Origin: Prevotella sp. UBA2711
GTDB lineage: Bacteria; Bacteroidota; Bacteroidia; Bacteroidales; Bacteroidaceae
Reading direction: 5' to 3'
DNA length: 64,000 nt
Assembly: GCA_002354095.1 (NCBI GenBank)
Contig: DEKX01000036.1
Span: 1 to 64,000, forward strand
A program made the position numbers and the translations under genes. This document shows, piece by piece, positions 46,247 through 55,676 of the stretch. The notes under the pieces were generated by a model. The model had not been told where the DNA came from, made no database searches, and worked only from the letters and a program-made list of their open reading frames with translations. Every line of letters starts with the position of its first letter. The first letter of the stretch is position 1.

Positions 46247-49200
46247 TTAATTAGCTTTAGTTATTTGTATATTCAATTTAAATTCATCGAAATCAACTTC
46301 TACGCCGTCGTTCTGAGCAATGGTAATATCATCAGCCAATACCTGGGTCTTGATGTATTCACCATAGCCTGCAACGGCTTTCTCCACTTCCTCGTGGGGA
46401 GCGATAGCAATGTGAATGCGGTCCGTAATTTCCAATCCACTGTCCTTACGGATATTCTGCACGCGATTGATAATTTCGCGCGCCATACCTTCCTGCTTGA
46501 GTTCCTCGGTCAGTTCTACCTCAAGGGCAACGGTCAGATTGCCTTCATTGCTTACGAGCCATCCTGGTATGTCCTCACTGATGATGTCAACGTCTTCGGC
46601 CAGGATTTCAAGATTGTCGAGATTCTCAATATGACCTAAGTTCAAACGTCCGTTCTGCTCAAGTTCTGCAATTTGTTCCTGACTCAGGGCATCAACGGCA
46701 GCGGCTACAGCTTTCATCTGCTTACCGTATTTCTTACCCATCACGCGGAAGTTGCACTTCACTTTCTTCACCAGAATACCGGAACCCTCCACGAACTTCA
46801 GTTCCTTGACGTTCACCTCGTTCATAATCAGGTCCTTCACAGCCTCGATATGGCGCTTTTGCTCTTCCGTAGCAGGAACCATGATGCTCTGCAGTGGTTG
46901 GCGCACCTTGATGTTCACCTTACGGCGCAGGGCGAGTACCATTGAAGTTATCTTCTGAGCCATCTCCATACGTGCTTCCAAATCGGTATCAATCAGCGAT
47001 TCGTCAGCCACTGGGAAACTGTCCAGATGTACGGAGTCCTTCTCACCACCCAGGTCGCGATAGAGTTGGTCGGCATAGAAGGGAGCAAACGGTGCCAGCA
47101 ATTTGGAGATTGTCATCAGACAGGTGTAGAGTGTATCATATGCCGAGCGCTTATCATCGCTCATCTCCTTGCCCCAAAAGCGTTTACGGTTCAGACGTAC
47201 GTACCAGTTCGACAAGTCGTCATTGACAAAGGTATCTATCAGTCGGCCGGCACGTGTAGGGTCATAACCATCAAGTTCGGCAGTTACTTTCTTTATCAAT
47301 GTATTAAGACTCGACAGAATCCAACGGTCAATCTCCGGTTTACTTTGCTGCAACATAGTTGCTGCATTCTGTGGAACATAGCCATCCACATTGGCATACA
47401 GTGCGAAGAAACTATACGTATTATATAATGTTCCAAAGAACTTACGACGAATCTCGTCGACGCCCTCTGGGTCGAACTTCAGGTTGTCCCAAGGTTCTGA
47501 ATTGGTCATCATATAAAGGCGTACAGCATCAGAGCCATATTTCTCAATCATATCAAACGGATTGACAACATTACCTACATGTTTCGACATCTTGTTACCC
47601 TTGGCATCGAGCACGAGTCCTGATGAAATCACGTTCTTGAAAGCTACAGAATCGAAAATCATCGTAGCGATAGCATGCAGGGTAAAGAACCAACCACGTG
47701 TCTGGTCAACACCCTCGTTGATGAAGTCGGCAGGGAAAGCCTTATTCTGGTCAATAGCCTCGCGATTTTCGAACGGATAGTGGATTTGCGCATAAGGCAT
47801 CGAACCAGAGTCAAACCATACGTCAATCAGGTCGCTCTCGCGCTTCATTTTCTTACCCGTCTTCGATACGAGGAAGATATAGTCAACGTACGGACGATGC
47901 AAGTCTATCTTATCATAGTTCTCCTGCGACATATCGCCAGGCACGAAACCTTTATCCTTCAGTGGGTTCGAAGTCATCACACCTGCATTGACTGCCTTTT
48001 CTATCTCGTTGTAGAGTTCTTCTACGCTACCGATGCAAATTTCCTCTCCATCCTCTGAACGCCAAATGGGCAGTGGGGTTCCCCAAAAGCGTGAGCGCGA
48101 GAGATTCCAGTCATTCAGGTTGTCGAGCCAGTTGCCAAAGCGGCCAGTACCCGTTGACTCGGGCTGCCAATTAATGGTCTTATTCAGTTCAGACATGCGC
48201 TCTTTGCAAGCCGACGACTTGATGAACCACGAATCCAGCGGATAGTAAAGCACTGGTTTATCTGTACGCCAGCAGTGAGGATAGTTGTGCACGTGCTTCT
48301 CTATCTTGAATACCTTGTTCTGAGCTTTCAGATCCATGCAGATAGAGATATCAAGCGTCTCGTCCTTATCGGTCAGCGTCTCGTCGTAGGCATTCTTCAC
48401 ATAGCGTCCTGCAAACTTATTCCATTCCTCTACGTTCACATAGTGCTTAACGAATTCTTCGTCAAGATCGTCAATCACATAGTATTTACCCTGCAAATCG
48501 ACCACTGGGCGCTCAGCGCCTTTTTTGTCAATCAGTACGATGGCGCAGATACCGGCTTTCTTAGCTACAAAGGCATCGTCAGCACCAAAGTTTGGAGCGA
48601 TATGCACAATACCGGCACCGTCCTCCGTCGTCACGTAATCACCTGGAATTACACGGAAAGCATCACCCATAGGCTTGATGGCGGGCATCAGCTGTTCGTA
48701 CTCCATTCCAACGAGGTCGGTTCCCTTGTAACGAGCAACAATGCGGTAGGGAATCAGTTTGTCGCCCTTCTTGTATTCAGGCATCTCACCACCATCGGTG
48801 ATATGACCCTCAGCAGGCAGATAGGCGTTCAAACGAGCCTCTGCCAACACCAGTGTCACCTTGTCGGCTGAATAGGGATTGTAGGTCTCAACAGCCACAT
48901 AGTCGATCTTCGGACCTACACAGAGTGCTGAGTTGGCAGCCAGTGTCCAAGGGGTTGTCGTCCAAGCCAGAAAGTAAGGTGTTCCCCACCCTGTCATTTC
49001 AGGCTTTGGATTCTTCATCTTGAACATTGCCGTACAAGTGGTATCTTTCACGTCGCGATAGCAACCAGGCTGGTTCAGCTCGTGAGAGGAAAGACCAGTA
49101 CCTGCGGCTGGCGAATAGGGCTGGATAGTATAACCTTTGTAGAGCAAATCCTTCTCATAGAACTGTTTCAGCAACCACCACAGCGTCTCAATATATTTGT

Positions 49201-49678
49201 TGTCGTAGGTGATATAGGGATGATCCAAATCTACGAAATAACCCATCTTTTCGGTCAGTTCGCGCCACTCGGCAGTGTACATCATCACATTCTCACGACA
49301 CTTCAAGTTGTAATCCTCTGTTGAGATGTAGCGTTCCGATTCTTTGTTGTCAATATCGGCTTTGGTGATGCCCAGTTCCTTCTCTACGCCCAGTTCTACG
49401 GGCAGTCCATGGGTATCCCAACCAGCCTTGCGGTGCACCTGATAGCCGCGCATCGTCTTGTAACGATTGAAGGTATCCTTGATACTGCGTGCCAGCACGT
49501 GGTGAATACCTGGGTGACCGTTAGCTGAGGGAGGTCCCTCAAAGAATACAAACTGAGGGCAACCCTCGCGCTCCTCCACGGAGCGAAGAAACACATTCTT
49601 CTCCTTCCACATCTGCAGGATATCATTGTTCACCTGCGTCAAATTCAAACCGCTATGTTCAGCGAATCTCTTTCCCAT
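46247..49678 (-). CDS. ileS: Isoleucyl-tRNA synthetase
   Basis: The 1143-residue class I synthetase has the HIGH-type motif HPGIHH (55-60), GWDTHGLPVE, the WESTG-like QPESTGTGRFGNW, DQTRGWFFTLHA and KMSK (about 695, KGNKMSKHVGN). The length fits the Bacteroidetes IleRS with its C-terminal extension. It charges tRNA-Ile. It starts the long minus operon from the -7 box at 49716-49723. Confidence 0.97.
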   Translation of the reverse strand: MGKRFAEHSGLNLTQVNNDILQMWKEKNVFLRSVEEREGCPQFVFFEGPPSANGHPGIHHVLARSIKDTFNRYKTMRGYQVHRKAGWDTHGLPVELGVEKELGITKADIDNKESERYISTEDYNLKCRENVMMYTAEWRELTEKMGYFVDLDHPYITYDNKYIETLWWLLKQFYEKDLLYKGYTIQPYSPAAGTGLSSHELNQPGCYRDVKDTTCTAMFKMKNPKPEMTGWGTPYFLAWTTTPWTLAANSALCVGPKIDYVAVETYNPYSADKVTLVLAEARLNAYLPAEGHITDGGEMPEYKKGDKLIPYRIVARYKGTDLVGMEYEQLMPAIKPMGDAFRVIPGDYVTTEDGAGIVHIAPNFGADDAFVAKKAGICAIVLIDKKGAERPVVDLQGKYYVIDDLDEEFVKHYVNVEEWNKFAGRYVKNAYDETLTDKDETLDISICMDLKAQNKVFKIEKHVHNYPHCWRTDKPVLYYPLDSWFIKSSACKERMSELNKTINWQPESTGTGRFGNWLDNLNDWNLSRSRFWGTPLPIWRSEDGEEICIGSVEELYNEIEKAVNAGVMTSNPLKDKGFVPGDMSQENYDKIDLHRPYVDYIFLVSKTGKKMKRESDLIDVWFDSGSMPYAQIHYPFENREAIDQNKAFPADFINEGVDQTRGWFFTLHAIATMIFDSVAFKNVISSGLVLDAKGNKMSKHVGNVVNPFDMIEKYGSDAVRLYMMTNSEPWDNLKFDPEGVDEIRRKFFGTLYNTYSFFALYANVDGYVPQNAATMLQQSKPEIDRWILSSLNTLIKKVTAELDGYDPTRAGRLIDTFVNDDLSNWYVRLNRKRFWGKEMSDDKRSAYDTLYTCLMTISKLLAPFAPFYADQLYRDLGGEKDSVHLDSFPVADESLIDTDLEARMEMAQKITSMVLALRRKVNIKVRQPLQSIMVPATEEQKRHIEAVKDLIMNEVNVKELKFVEGSGILVKKVKCNFRVMGKKYGKQMKAVAAAVDALSQEQIAELEQNGRLNLGHIENLDNLEILAEDVDIISEDIPGWLVSNEGNLTVALEVELTEELKQEGMAREIINRVQNIRKDSGLEITDRIHIAIAPHEEVEKAVAGYGEYIKTQVLADDITIAQNDGVEVDFDEFKLNIQITKAN

Positions 49679-49715
49679 AAATATTGTTTTTTCCGTTATT
49701 TTCTTAAATAATGCG

Positions 49716-49723
49716 CAAAGGTA
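49716..49723 (-). promoter_or_regulatory. -7 box of the ileS operon
   Basis: Minus-strand TACCTTTG, 38 bp before the ileS ATG. Confidence 0.55.
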
Positions 49724-49777
49724 ATCATTTTTATCGAAAAAACAACTTTTTCAATCGTCTATTTAATAAATTATGCT

Positions 49778-49785
49778 TAATTTTG
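49778..49785 (+). promoter_or_regulatory. -7 box of the HU-like gene
   Basis: TAATTTTG, 32 bp before the ATG at 49817; diverges from the ileS promoter. Confidence 0.55.
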
Positions 49786-49816
49786 CAGACAATTAAGACA
49801 ATTATATTATAAAGAT

Positions 49817-50461
49817 ATGCCACGTAAATCAGACGGAATACCCTTTATACTAAGTCCGCGTCCCACAAAAAGTGCAGACGGCAAACAACAATTTTATGCC
49901 CGCTTGGATCCTGGAAGGAAGTTGGATATTGAGTTCGTTGACAATGAATGCGCCCGCATCAGTAGCCTTCATAATGGTGACTTCCGCCGTACTTGTGAGA
50001 TTTTTATGGATGCCGTTGCACATTTGATTGCCAACGGTTATAGAATAGAAACGCCCATAGGTTCGTTTGCTCCCAAACTTAGGACGCTCGGCGAGCATAC
50101 TGATGCCGACAACTTTTCTAATGGCAGTGTTATGTATGCTGGCATCGACTTCAAGCCATCCAAGCAGCTGAAGAATCGCGTACTCAGCCATCAAAAAGGT
50201 TGCTATAAAATTAACGCTCACGCTGGCAATATGCAGATGCATGATACCAAGTTGATGTATAAGGCGTTAAGCGAGAGCATGACAGACGGCATCATCACTG
50301 TCAGATCTTTTTGCTTGAACAGCAAACTTAAATATGCTTCAGCCAGACAGTATCTTGACCATCTTTGCCATGGAGACTTCCCTCTCCTGAAGTGCAGCAA
50401 GATAGGTCGCTCGCTCATCTACATGCCTACAGAACGATATGCAGAAATAATAAACAGGTAG
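49817..50461 (+). CDS. HU-like DNA-binding protein with C-terminal extension
   Basis: The 214-residue product reads MPRKSDGIPFILSPRPTKS, DGKQQFYARLDPGRKLDIEF, then a divergent HU-type domain (FMDAVAHLIANGYRIETPIG, FAPKL, DNFSNGSVMYAGIDFKPSKQ) and an extra C-terminal part of about 70 residues (TDGIITVRSFCLNSKLKYAS, YLDHLCHGDFPLLKCSKIGR) that resembles a helix-turn-helix. Bacteroidales carry many such HU-like proteins next to mobile or repeat-rich DNA. It is followed by hyphenated repeats rather than an obvious operon partner. Confidence 0.75.
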   Translation: MPRKSDGIPFILSPRPTKSADGKQQFYARLDPGRKLDIEFVDNECARISSLHNGDFRRTCEIFMDAVAHLIANGYRIETPIGSFAPKLRTLGEHTDADNFSNGSVMYAGIDFKPSKQLKNRVLSHQKGCYKINAHAGNMQMHDTKLMYKALSESMTDGIITVRSFCLNSKLKYASARQYLDHLCHGDFPLLKCSKIGRSLIYMPTERYAEIINR

Positions 50462-50462
50462 T

Positions 50463-50541
50463 TACCGACTGCTGAAAGAGTATTTGCCGACCGCTGAACA
50501 ACTTTTTAGCGGTCGGCAAAATTATATTTACCGACCGCCAA
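50463..50541. repeat. Repeats of a 13-mer with a 13-bp stem-loop behind the HU-like gene
   Basis: TACCGACTGCTGAA (50463), TGCCGACCGCTGAA (50485) and TACCGACCGCCAA (50529) are direct copies; AGCGGTCGGCA (50508) is inverted. The pair TTTGCCGACCGCT/AGCGGTCGGCAAA forms a perfect 13-bp stem with a 12-nt loop. It may end the HU-like transcript, although only a weak T tract follows, or be the HU-like protein's binding site. Confidence 0.6.
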
Positions 50542-50856
50542 TACACATGAAGACCATAGGTTTGGCACCATTTCAGATTGGACTTGATACCGCATCGACT
50601 GGGACTTTCACCATTTAAGGCATAGACTTTGATCGACAAAAACGCCATGTTGACGGACTGTTCTGACCGCTGTGTCTTATGCTTGGCAAAACTCCATTTT
50701 TCTAACTGACCAAGAGGCAGATAAAAGTCTTATTTACTTTCTTGTGTCATCGTACTGTTTTTTGAGAATTTCTCCAGCTCGTAATAGCTTGTTGAGCTAT
50801 TTTGCTCTCTGCGACAAAAATAAGACTTACCCTGGCTTGTGAAACATTTTTTGCCA
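50542..50856. other. Gap without recognised gene
   Basis: No ORF with coding character or family resemblance was found. A further weak TGACCGCTG copy lies near 50664. Confidence 0.5.
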
Positions 50857-50898
50857 TAAAAAAATAGATATTTTTGTTATGATGCAAAAATATCTATT
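50857..50898 (-). terminator. Terminator of the 52-aa gene
   Basis: AATAGATATTTTTG (50863-50876) and its exact complement (50885-50898) form a 14-bp stem; on the minus strand a T run follows (50857-50862). Confidence 0.75.
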
Positions 50899-50923
50899 CT
50901 AAACGTATTTAGAAAGGACAACA

Positions 50924-51082
50924 TTAATGTCCTCCTAATATCTTATAAAGCGGTATCCCGATTATAGGAGTAAAGACCCCGCACAGACAGAGGTAAATCA
51001 ACTTAATCCTCCAACCGCTTTCGTGTACGACAAACGGCATTAGGATTAGAGAAATTAAAATCAAAATACCTTCTATTATCAT
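50924..51082 (-). CDS. Small two-helix membrane protein, 52 aa
   Basis: The ORF starts at ATG 51082 and ends at TAA 50924-50926. It encodes IEGILILISLILMPFVV, a short polar turn (HESGWRIK) and LIYLCLCGVFTPIIGIPLYK with end ILGGH: two hydrophobic helices. A -7 box (51113-51120) 30 bp upstream and a strong terminator right behind make it a self-contained transcription unit, which is strong evidence for a real gene. Family not recognised; probably an inner-membrane protein. Confidence 0.75.
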   Translation of the reverse strand: MIIEGILILISLILMPFVVHESGWRIKLIYLCLCGVFTPIIGIPLYKILGGH

Positions 51083-51112
51083 AACTTTCCTTTTAAGTTC
51101 TATTTTCTACCG

Positions 51113-51120
51113 CAAATATA
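51113..51120 (-). promoter_or_regulatory. -7 box of the 52-aa gene
   Basis: Minus-strand TATATTTG, 30 bp upstream of the ATG at 51082. Confidence 0.6.
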
Positions 51121-51186
51121 AGCAATTTCTGTGATACTTCCAAGTGAAAATCCCTATTTCCGTAGTGCTAACCCCTATTGCGTGCT

Positions 51187-51364
51187 AAGAAGGGGGTAAA
51201 AGATGGGTGGTTTGACAAGTGGAGGTGGCAAAAATTATTTCGGATCAGTGCGTGTTCGAGTTGGTTGCGGAGCTGCTGACGCACCTTGTCGGTCTGACCG
51301 TAGCGGAGTTCAGGGAATACCTCACGGTAAAAGACATCTAACACCACCTTATCATTTTTGGTTA
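51187..51364 (-). pseudogene. Coding-like fragment without start
   Basis: One minus frame is open over about 58 codons and reads TKNDKVVLDVFYREVFPELR then YGQTDKVRQQLRNQLEHALI, which looks like real helical protein sequence, but it has no start codon and runs into the end of the MmeI-like gene. Probably a leftover of a deleted gene; not identified. Confidence 0.35.
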
Positions 51365-54253
51365 TTAGGTACTAACCTGCTTCTTATACAGATTGAAAAG
51401 TTCTGCCACAATAAGTGATTCATCATCTTCTCCCGCTTTTTGAGTAAAGCTGTATGCCTCCATCACTGCACGGTCGTTGTCTTGATGGGCTTTACGAAGT
51501 TCTGCCGGCATGGTCAGTTCGTCGTAAAGGTCGGCAAGACTACTGTCAGGATAAAGTGCACGAGCGTCCAATATCGCCTGCGCCGTCCGCTCTATCTTTG
51601 CTTTCTGCGCGTCCGTTGGCGTAGGCCAGGGGAAATTGTTATAGACCACATCCTTAGAATAGCGGTAACGCATTTCCAATCTGCCACATACCGCCCGCAT
51701 CCATGCCATGTGAACATTACTTTCCAATATACCGAAATGATAGAGCGTGGCATCGGGGATGATTTGAACTTGATTAGTTGGTATTGTGTCCTGATCATAA
51801 TAAGCCATTGGTACGTAACGGCGCCGCTCAGAGGAAACCATTGGCAGAGCAATATATTTTGACGGATTCAAGGTGTCACGGAATGTTGTGGGAGTATCTG
51901 CCAGCCGACGGGTTCCTGCATCTTTCATTGCCAATCGGTTTTTACGGCAAAGTTCCACTCTTTTGTAAACCTGAGTATATTTCTTTATTTCGGCTGGACT
52001 TATTCCAACAAGCCAAAGTACATATCTTGTCTCATTATGCAATAATTCTCGTCCACCGATGAGTCGTTTGAGCAAATGTGGGCATTCCGCAAACAAATGG
52101 AAGTCCTCTTCTTCAATTTTCAGCGCATCACCGTCTAAGGGAACATTGCCATTTCTCATCATTGGAATATCTGCCAAAGGTTTGGAACGCAAGGTAACAT
52201 ATACATCTGGTGCTTCAAGTAAATAACCGTTAATGTGCGAAACCTCACAGACTTTCTCCCCGTCATAGATTACAGGGGTCGTATCTGAAGGTTTTGAGAC
52301 ATCAGAGAATCCTATAATTACACAGTGAACATGAGCTTTCATCGAAGCCTCACTATCCCATCTGAATGTTCTTCGGGCAAAATCTATCTTGACTTTCAAA
52401 TTAGACCAAAGAGCTGGCACTTGCTCACCTTGAGTAATGGAGTTTGTAGAGACAAACGCACATCTAGTATTTGTCCCTTGTATTAAAGTTGCGGCTTTTT
52501 TATACCAGCAAGCAATGTAGTCGATGTCTTTATAATCGAAAAATCTTGCTACGTCTGCTATCTGTTCTGGAGTTCGATATCTTCGTCCACAGAACGGAGG
52601 ATTACCGATGATGTAGTCGTAATGGATTTCATACCTATTGGCATTGGAAGCCAGTCCTCGTTGATAATTGCCCACCACTAAATTAGCCTCATCGTAGTCT
52701 AATGCTGTCTCACCCGCCATCGGATGATACTCTTCCTCGTATATATAATGAGCATTCTTGATGTGTAGCATTGGAATATCGGACGGTATTTCTATTACAT
52801 CCCAGTCCATTCTCAGTGCATTGCCTTCGCGGATGTTAGTGTAACTTTTCAGCGGCAGGAAGTCGATGTCTTGGTGAATAATGCGCTCTGTTTCTGCCAA
52901 CATTTGTGCCTCGGAAATCCATAGGGCAGTAGTGGCAACGGTGACAGCAAAGTCGTTAATCTCTATACCATAGAACTGCTGAATACTGACCTTGATAGGG
53001 TTCTTGAAAGCACCCATCATCGTCTGACCGTGATAGCGCTCACGAATTACCTCGTTTTCCAATCGGCGCAAAGAAAGATAGGTTTCCGTAAGAAAGTTTC
53101 CTGAGCCACAGGCAGGGTCGAGGAATGTCAACGATGCTAAGCGGTCTTGGTATTCGTCGAGTTTCCTCTGTCGCTGTTTCTCCACTCTCACTTCCAGTAT
53201 GTCATCCAGCTCTTTGCGCAAATCGTCTAAGAAAAGCGGATCTATCACCTTATGAATATTCTCTATCGAGGTATAATGCATTCCCCCACTGCGGCGTGTC
53301 ACTGGATTCAGTGTACTCTCAAAGACGGCACCGAAGATAGTTGGCGAAATCTCGCTCCAGTCGAAATCAAGAGCGGCATTTTCCAATAACACCTGTTTCA
53401 GTTCTTCGGTGAATTGGGGTATCTCTATGTCTTCGGCAAATAAGCCTCCGTTGGTATAAGGAAAAGCCTTTAAATCATCTTTTAAGTATTTGCTCCGCTT
53501 GTCGAGTGGTGTATTCATCACATCAAACAGATCGCGCAATGCCCGCCGAATGTCTTCTGCCTGATTCTTCGCAAGGTAGTCATGAAACTGGTCGTGACGG
53601 AAAATGCCTGCATCCTCGGCATATAAACAAAACACAATGCGGACACAAAGAATGTTTAACCACCGCAATACCTCAGGTGAATCGTCGCCATACTGTTTCA
53701 GTAACGCCTCATAAATACGTCCGACGATTTCACCTGCCTGCATGGAAACCTGCATTTCCCTTTTAAGGTGTTCGCTCCGGCTGTCAACAAGAAATTGCAG
53801 CCTATAATATTCTTTTCCTAAGTCTGCAAGCTGAATCTCCTCAGGTTCGCCATGTGGTTGCTCCATGTCATAGATAAGAAAAGTTGAGAAATTGCAGGTC
53901 ACTATCCAGCGAGGCCGCTCAGAATAAGGAAGCTCAGCAGAATAACGCTTAGCTTGTTGAAAGGGATTGAGTACGGAACCGTCACTTTGTATGATGCCCT
54001 TGCGAAGGTCCTTGTCGATAGACTTCTGTTCTATCAGCACCTTGGTTGCAGGTATATGGCCGTCGATGAAATTGGTTTTGTCCACCTTCACCTGTTCCTC
54101 AAATCGAATGAACGACGAGGGGTTCTGTATGCCAAATACTTCTGCCAGAAGTTCAAGCCAAAATGACTGTGAGTCGCCTTTTTCATAACCACGCCCTCGC
54201 CATCTATCAGCAAAAGCAGCCGCTGCCGAAGCTTGTTGTTTCTCTGTTTTCAT
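51365..54253 (-). CDS. MmeI-like (type IIL) restriction-modification enzyme
   Basis: The 962-residue single chain has an N-terminal PD-ExK nuclease (Asp64 and E75-x-K77 in DGHIPATKVLIEQKS), a helical connector, then a gamma-class adenine methyltransferase: motif I LTFLDPACGSGNFLTETY (about 378) and motif IV IIGNPPFCG (about 552). The C-terminal 300 residues form the target-recognition domain and the usual end (YNNFPWPTPTDAQKAKIERT). Such enzymes cut and modify DNA by themselves, needing no separate subunit. Own -7 box. A diverged relative survives only as a tail at 25581-25886. Confidence 0.92.
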   Translation of the reverse strand: MKTEKQQASAAAAFADRWRGRGYEKGDSQSFWLELLAEVFGIQNPSSFIRFEEQVKVDKTNFIDGHIPATKVLIEQKSIDKDLRKGIIQSDGSVLNPFQQAKRYSAELPYSERPRWIVTCNFSTFLIYDMEQPHGEPEEIQLADLGKEYYRLQFLVDSRSEHLKREMQVSMQAGEIVGRIYEALLKQYGDDSPEVLRWLNILCVRIVFCLYAEDAGIFRHDQFHDYLAKNQAEDIRRALRDLFDVMNTPLDKRSKYLKDDLKAFPYTNGGLFAEDIEIPQFTEELKQVLLENAALDFDWSEISPTIFGAVFESTLNPVTRRSGGMHYTSIENIHKVIDPLFLDDLRKELDDILEVRVEKQRQRKLDEYQDRLASLTFLDPACGSGNFLTETYLSLRRLENEVIRERYHGQTMMGAFKNPIKVSIQQFYGIEINDFAVTVATTALWISEAQMLAETERIIHQDIDFLPLKSYTNIREGNALRMDWDVIEIPSDIPMLHIKNAHYIYEEEYHPMAGETALDYDEANLVVGNYQRGLASNANRYEIHYDYIIGNPPFCGRRYRTPEQIADVARFFDYKDIDYIACWYKKAATLIQGTNTRCAFVSTNSITQGEQVPALWSNLKVKIDFARRTFRWDSEASMKAHVHCVIIGFSDVSKPSDTTPVIYDGEKVCEVSHINGYLLEAPDVYVTLRSKPLADIPMMRNGNVPLDGDALKIEEEDFHLFAECPHLLKRLIGGRELLHNETRYVLWLVGISPAEIKKYTQVYKRVELCRKNRLAMKDAGTRRLADTPTTFRDTLNPSKYIALPMVSSERRRYVPMAYYDQDTIPTNQVQIIPDATLYHFGILESNVHMAWMRAVCGRLEMRYRYSKDVVYNNFPWPTPTDAQKAKIERTAQAILDARALYPDSSLADLYDELTMPAELRKAHQDNDRAVMEAYSFTQKAGEDDESLIVAELFNLYKKQVST

Positions 54254-54276
54254 CAGTTATTGCGTCTTTAGATATA

Positions 54277-54284
54277 CAAAGGTA
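54277..54284 (-). promoter_or_regulatory. -7 box of the MmeI-like gene
   Basis: Minus-strand TACCTTTG, 24 bp before the ATG at 54253. Confidence 0.55.
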
Positions 54285-54386
54285 CAACTATTTCGCCGTA
54301 CATTCGCCGCAATTATCATTTTTTAACACTGCATAAATGGAATGTTTTGTCCCATTTAAAGCACATAATAAGGCAAAACTGAGAAA

Positions 54387-55676
54387 TTATAAAAGGAAGT
54401 AATGCAATTCCAATACTTCTTGCGTATCGGCATCTACTCTGCACCGGTTATCTGTTCGCAGACCAACAGCCCATACGATAACTCCTTGGGCATCTACGAC
54501 AACCAACTGGCGACGTTTATCGAAAACGGATAATTTATTGTCAGTCATCAGGTCGCTAAGCAATTTGCGCCCTTGCATTCCGTATGGAATCATCCAATCA
54601 CCCTTTTCAACCCGCCTGACAGTTAAAGGAAAGACTACTTTATGGGCATCCAAGGTAGCCTTGTTGCAATCTTTAGAAATATTCGGTGCACATTTTACTA
54701 CACTTAACTTATTATCGTTCGGTAAGACATAATTACCAACCTCTGGAATCCGCACGTTTTTGAAAGGTTTTAAGCTAAGTTCTACTGCATAGCGGTCACG
54801 ATCAACCAATAGGTCATAGCCCATCGAAGAAGAGAAAACACTGCCGGTTTCAGCGGTTAACATATCCTTCACCTGGCTCCCGTTGAAACCATATTGTTTT
54901 GCCCATTCGTAGAGTATATATTCTCTTGAACCGAAACGCTCTAATTCCCTATATTCAAGGATTTTAGCATTCCTAATGTTTTCAAACACAACATCTAAAA
55001 CGGATTGGGCTTCAGTTAGGTTTTCTGCTGTCCGCTGAATATTATCCGCAACAGCAGGATTAATCGTTTCTAACAAAGGCAGCACCTTCAGACGTACTAC
55101 ATTACGCTGGACTTCGGCCACCAAATTAGTCGAATCAGTAACATAAGATTGCCCTTTTACTTGCAAATATTGCTCGATTTCCTGTCGGGAAACACATAAA
55201 AGAGGGCGAAGGATATAGCCTTTTCTTGGTTGAATACCAGTCAATCCTCGCAATCCAGTGCCTCGAATAAGGTTTAAGAGTACCGTTTCTACGGAGTCGT
55301 CACGATGGTGAGCCACACAAATGCCCGAAGCTCCAATATCCTTGCGGAGCTGTTCGAAATAGCCATATCTGAGCTCGCGGGCTGCCATTTCAACGCTGAC
55401 ATGATGCGTTTCTGCATACGTTAGGGTATCAAAATGGATGCGATGAAATGGGATGTTTTTCTGCAAACACAACGATTCGCAGAATGCTTCGTCCCTATCC
55501 GACTCCGCTCCGCGAAGATGAAAATTGCAATGAGCTGCATGCACTTGATAGCCCATTTCATCGAGAAAAAGCAGTAAAGCCACACTATCAGCGCCACCAC
55601 TAAGTGCAACAATATACAAATCGTTGCTATTCAATAGATTATGCTGTTTAATGTAATCTTTTACTTTACTCAACAT
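54387..55676 (-). CDS. tilS: tRNA(Ile)-lysidine synthetase
   Basis: The 429-residue product has the PP-loop SGGADSVALLLFL (25-37), HAAHCNFHLRGAESDRDEAF, VAHHRDDSVETVLLNLIRG and a C-terminal TilS domain (VRRVEKGDWMIPYGMQGRKL). It changes the CAU anticodon of tRNA-Ile2 to lysidine. Its start overlaps rlmI by 11 nt, third gene of a minus operon. Confidence 0.95.
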   Translation of the reverse strand: MLSKVKDYIKQHNLLNSNDLYIVALSGGADSVALLLFLDEMGYQVHAAHCNFHLRGAESDRDEAFCESLCLQKNIPFHRIHFDTLTYAETHHVSVEMAARELRYGYFEQLRKDIGASGICVAHHRDDSVETVLLNLIRGTGLRGLTGIQPRKGYILRPLLCVSRQEIEQYLQVKGQSYVTDSTNLVAEVQRNVVRLKVLPLLETINPAVADNIQRTAENLTEAQSVLDVVFENIRNAKILEYRELERFGSREYILYEWAKQYGFNGSQVKDMLTAETGSVFSSSMGYDLLVDRDRYAVELSLKPFKNVRIPEVGNYVLPNDNKLSVVKCAPNISKDCNKATLDAHKVVFPLTVRRVEKGDWMIPYGMQGRKLLSDLMTDNKLSVFDKRRQLVVVDAQGVIVWAVGLRTDNRCRVDADTQEVLELHYFLL

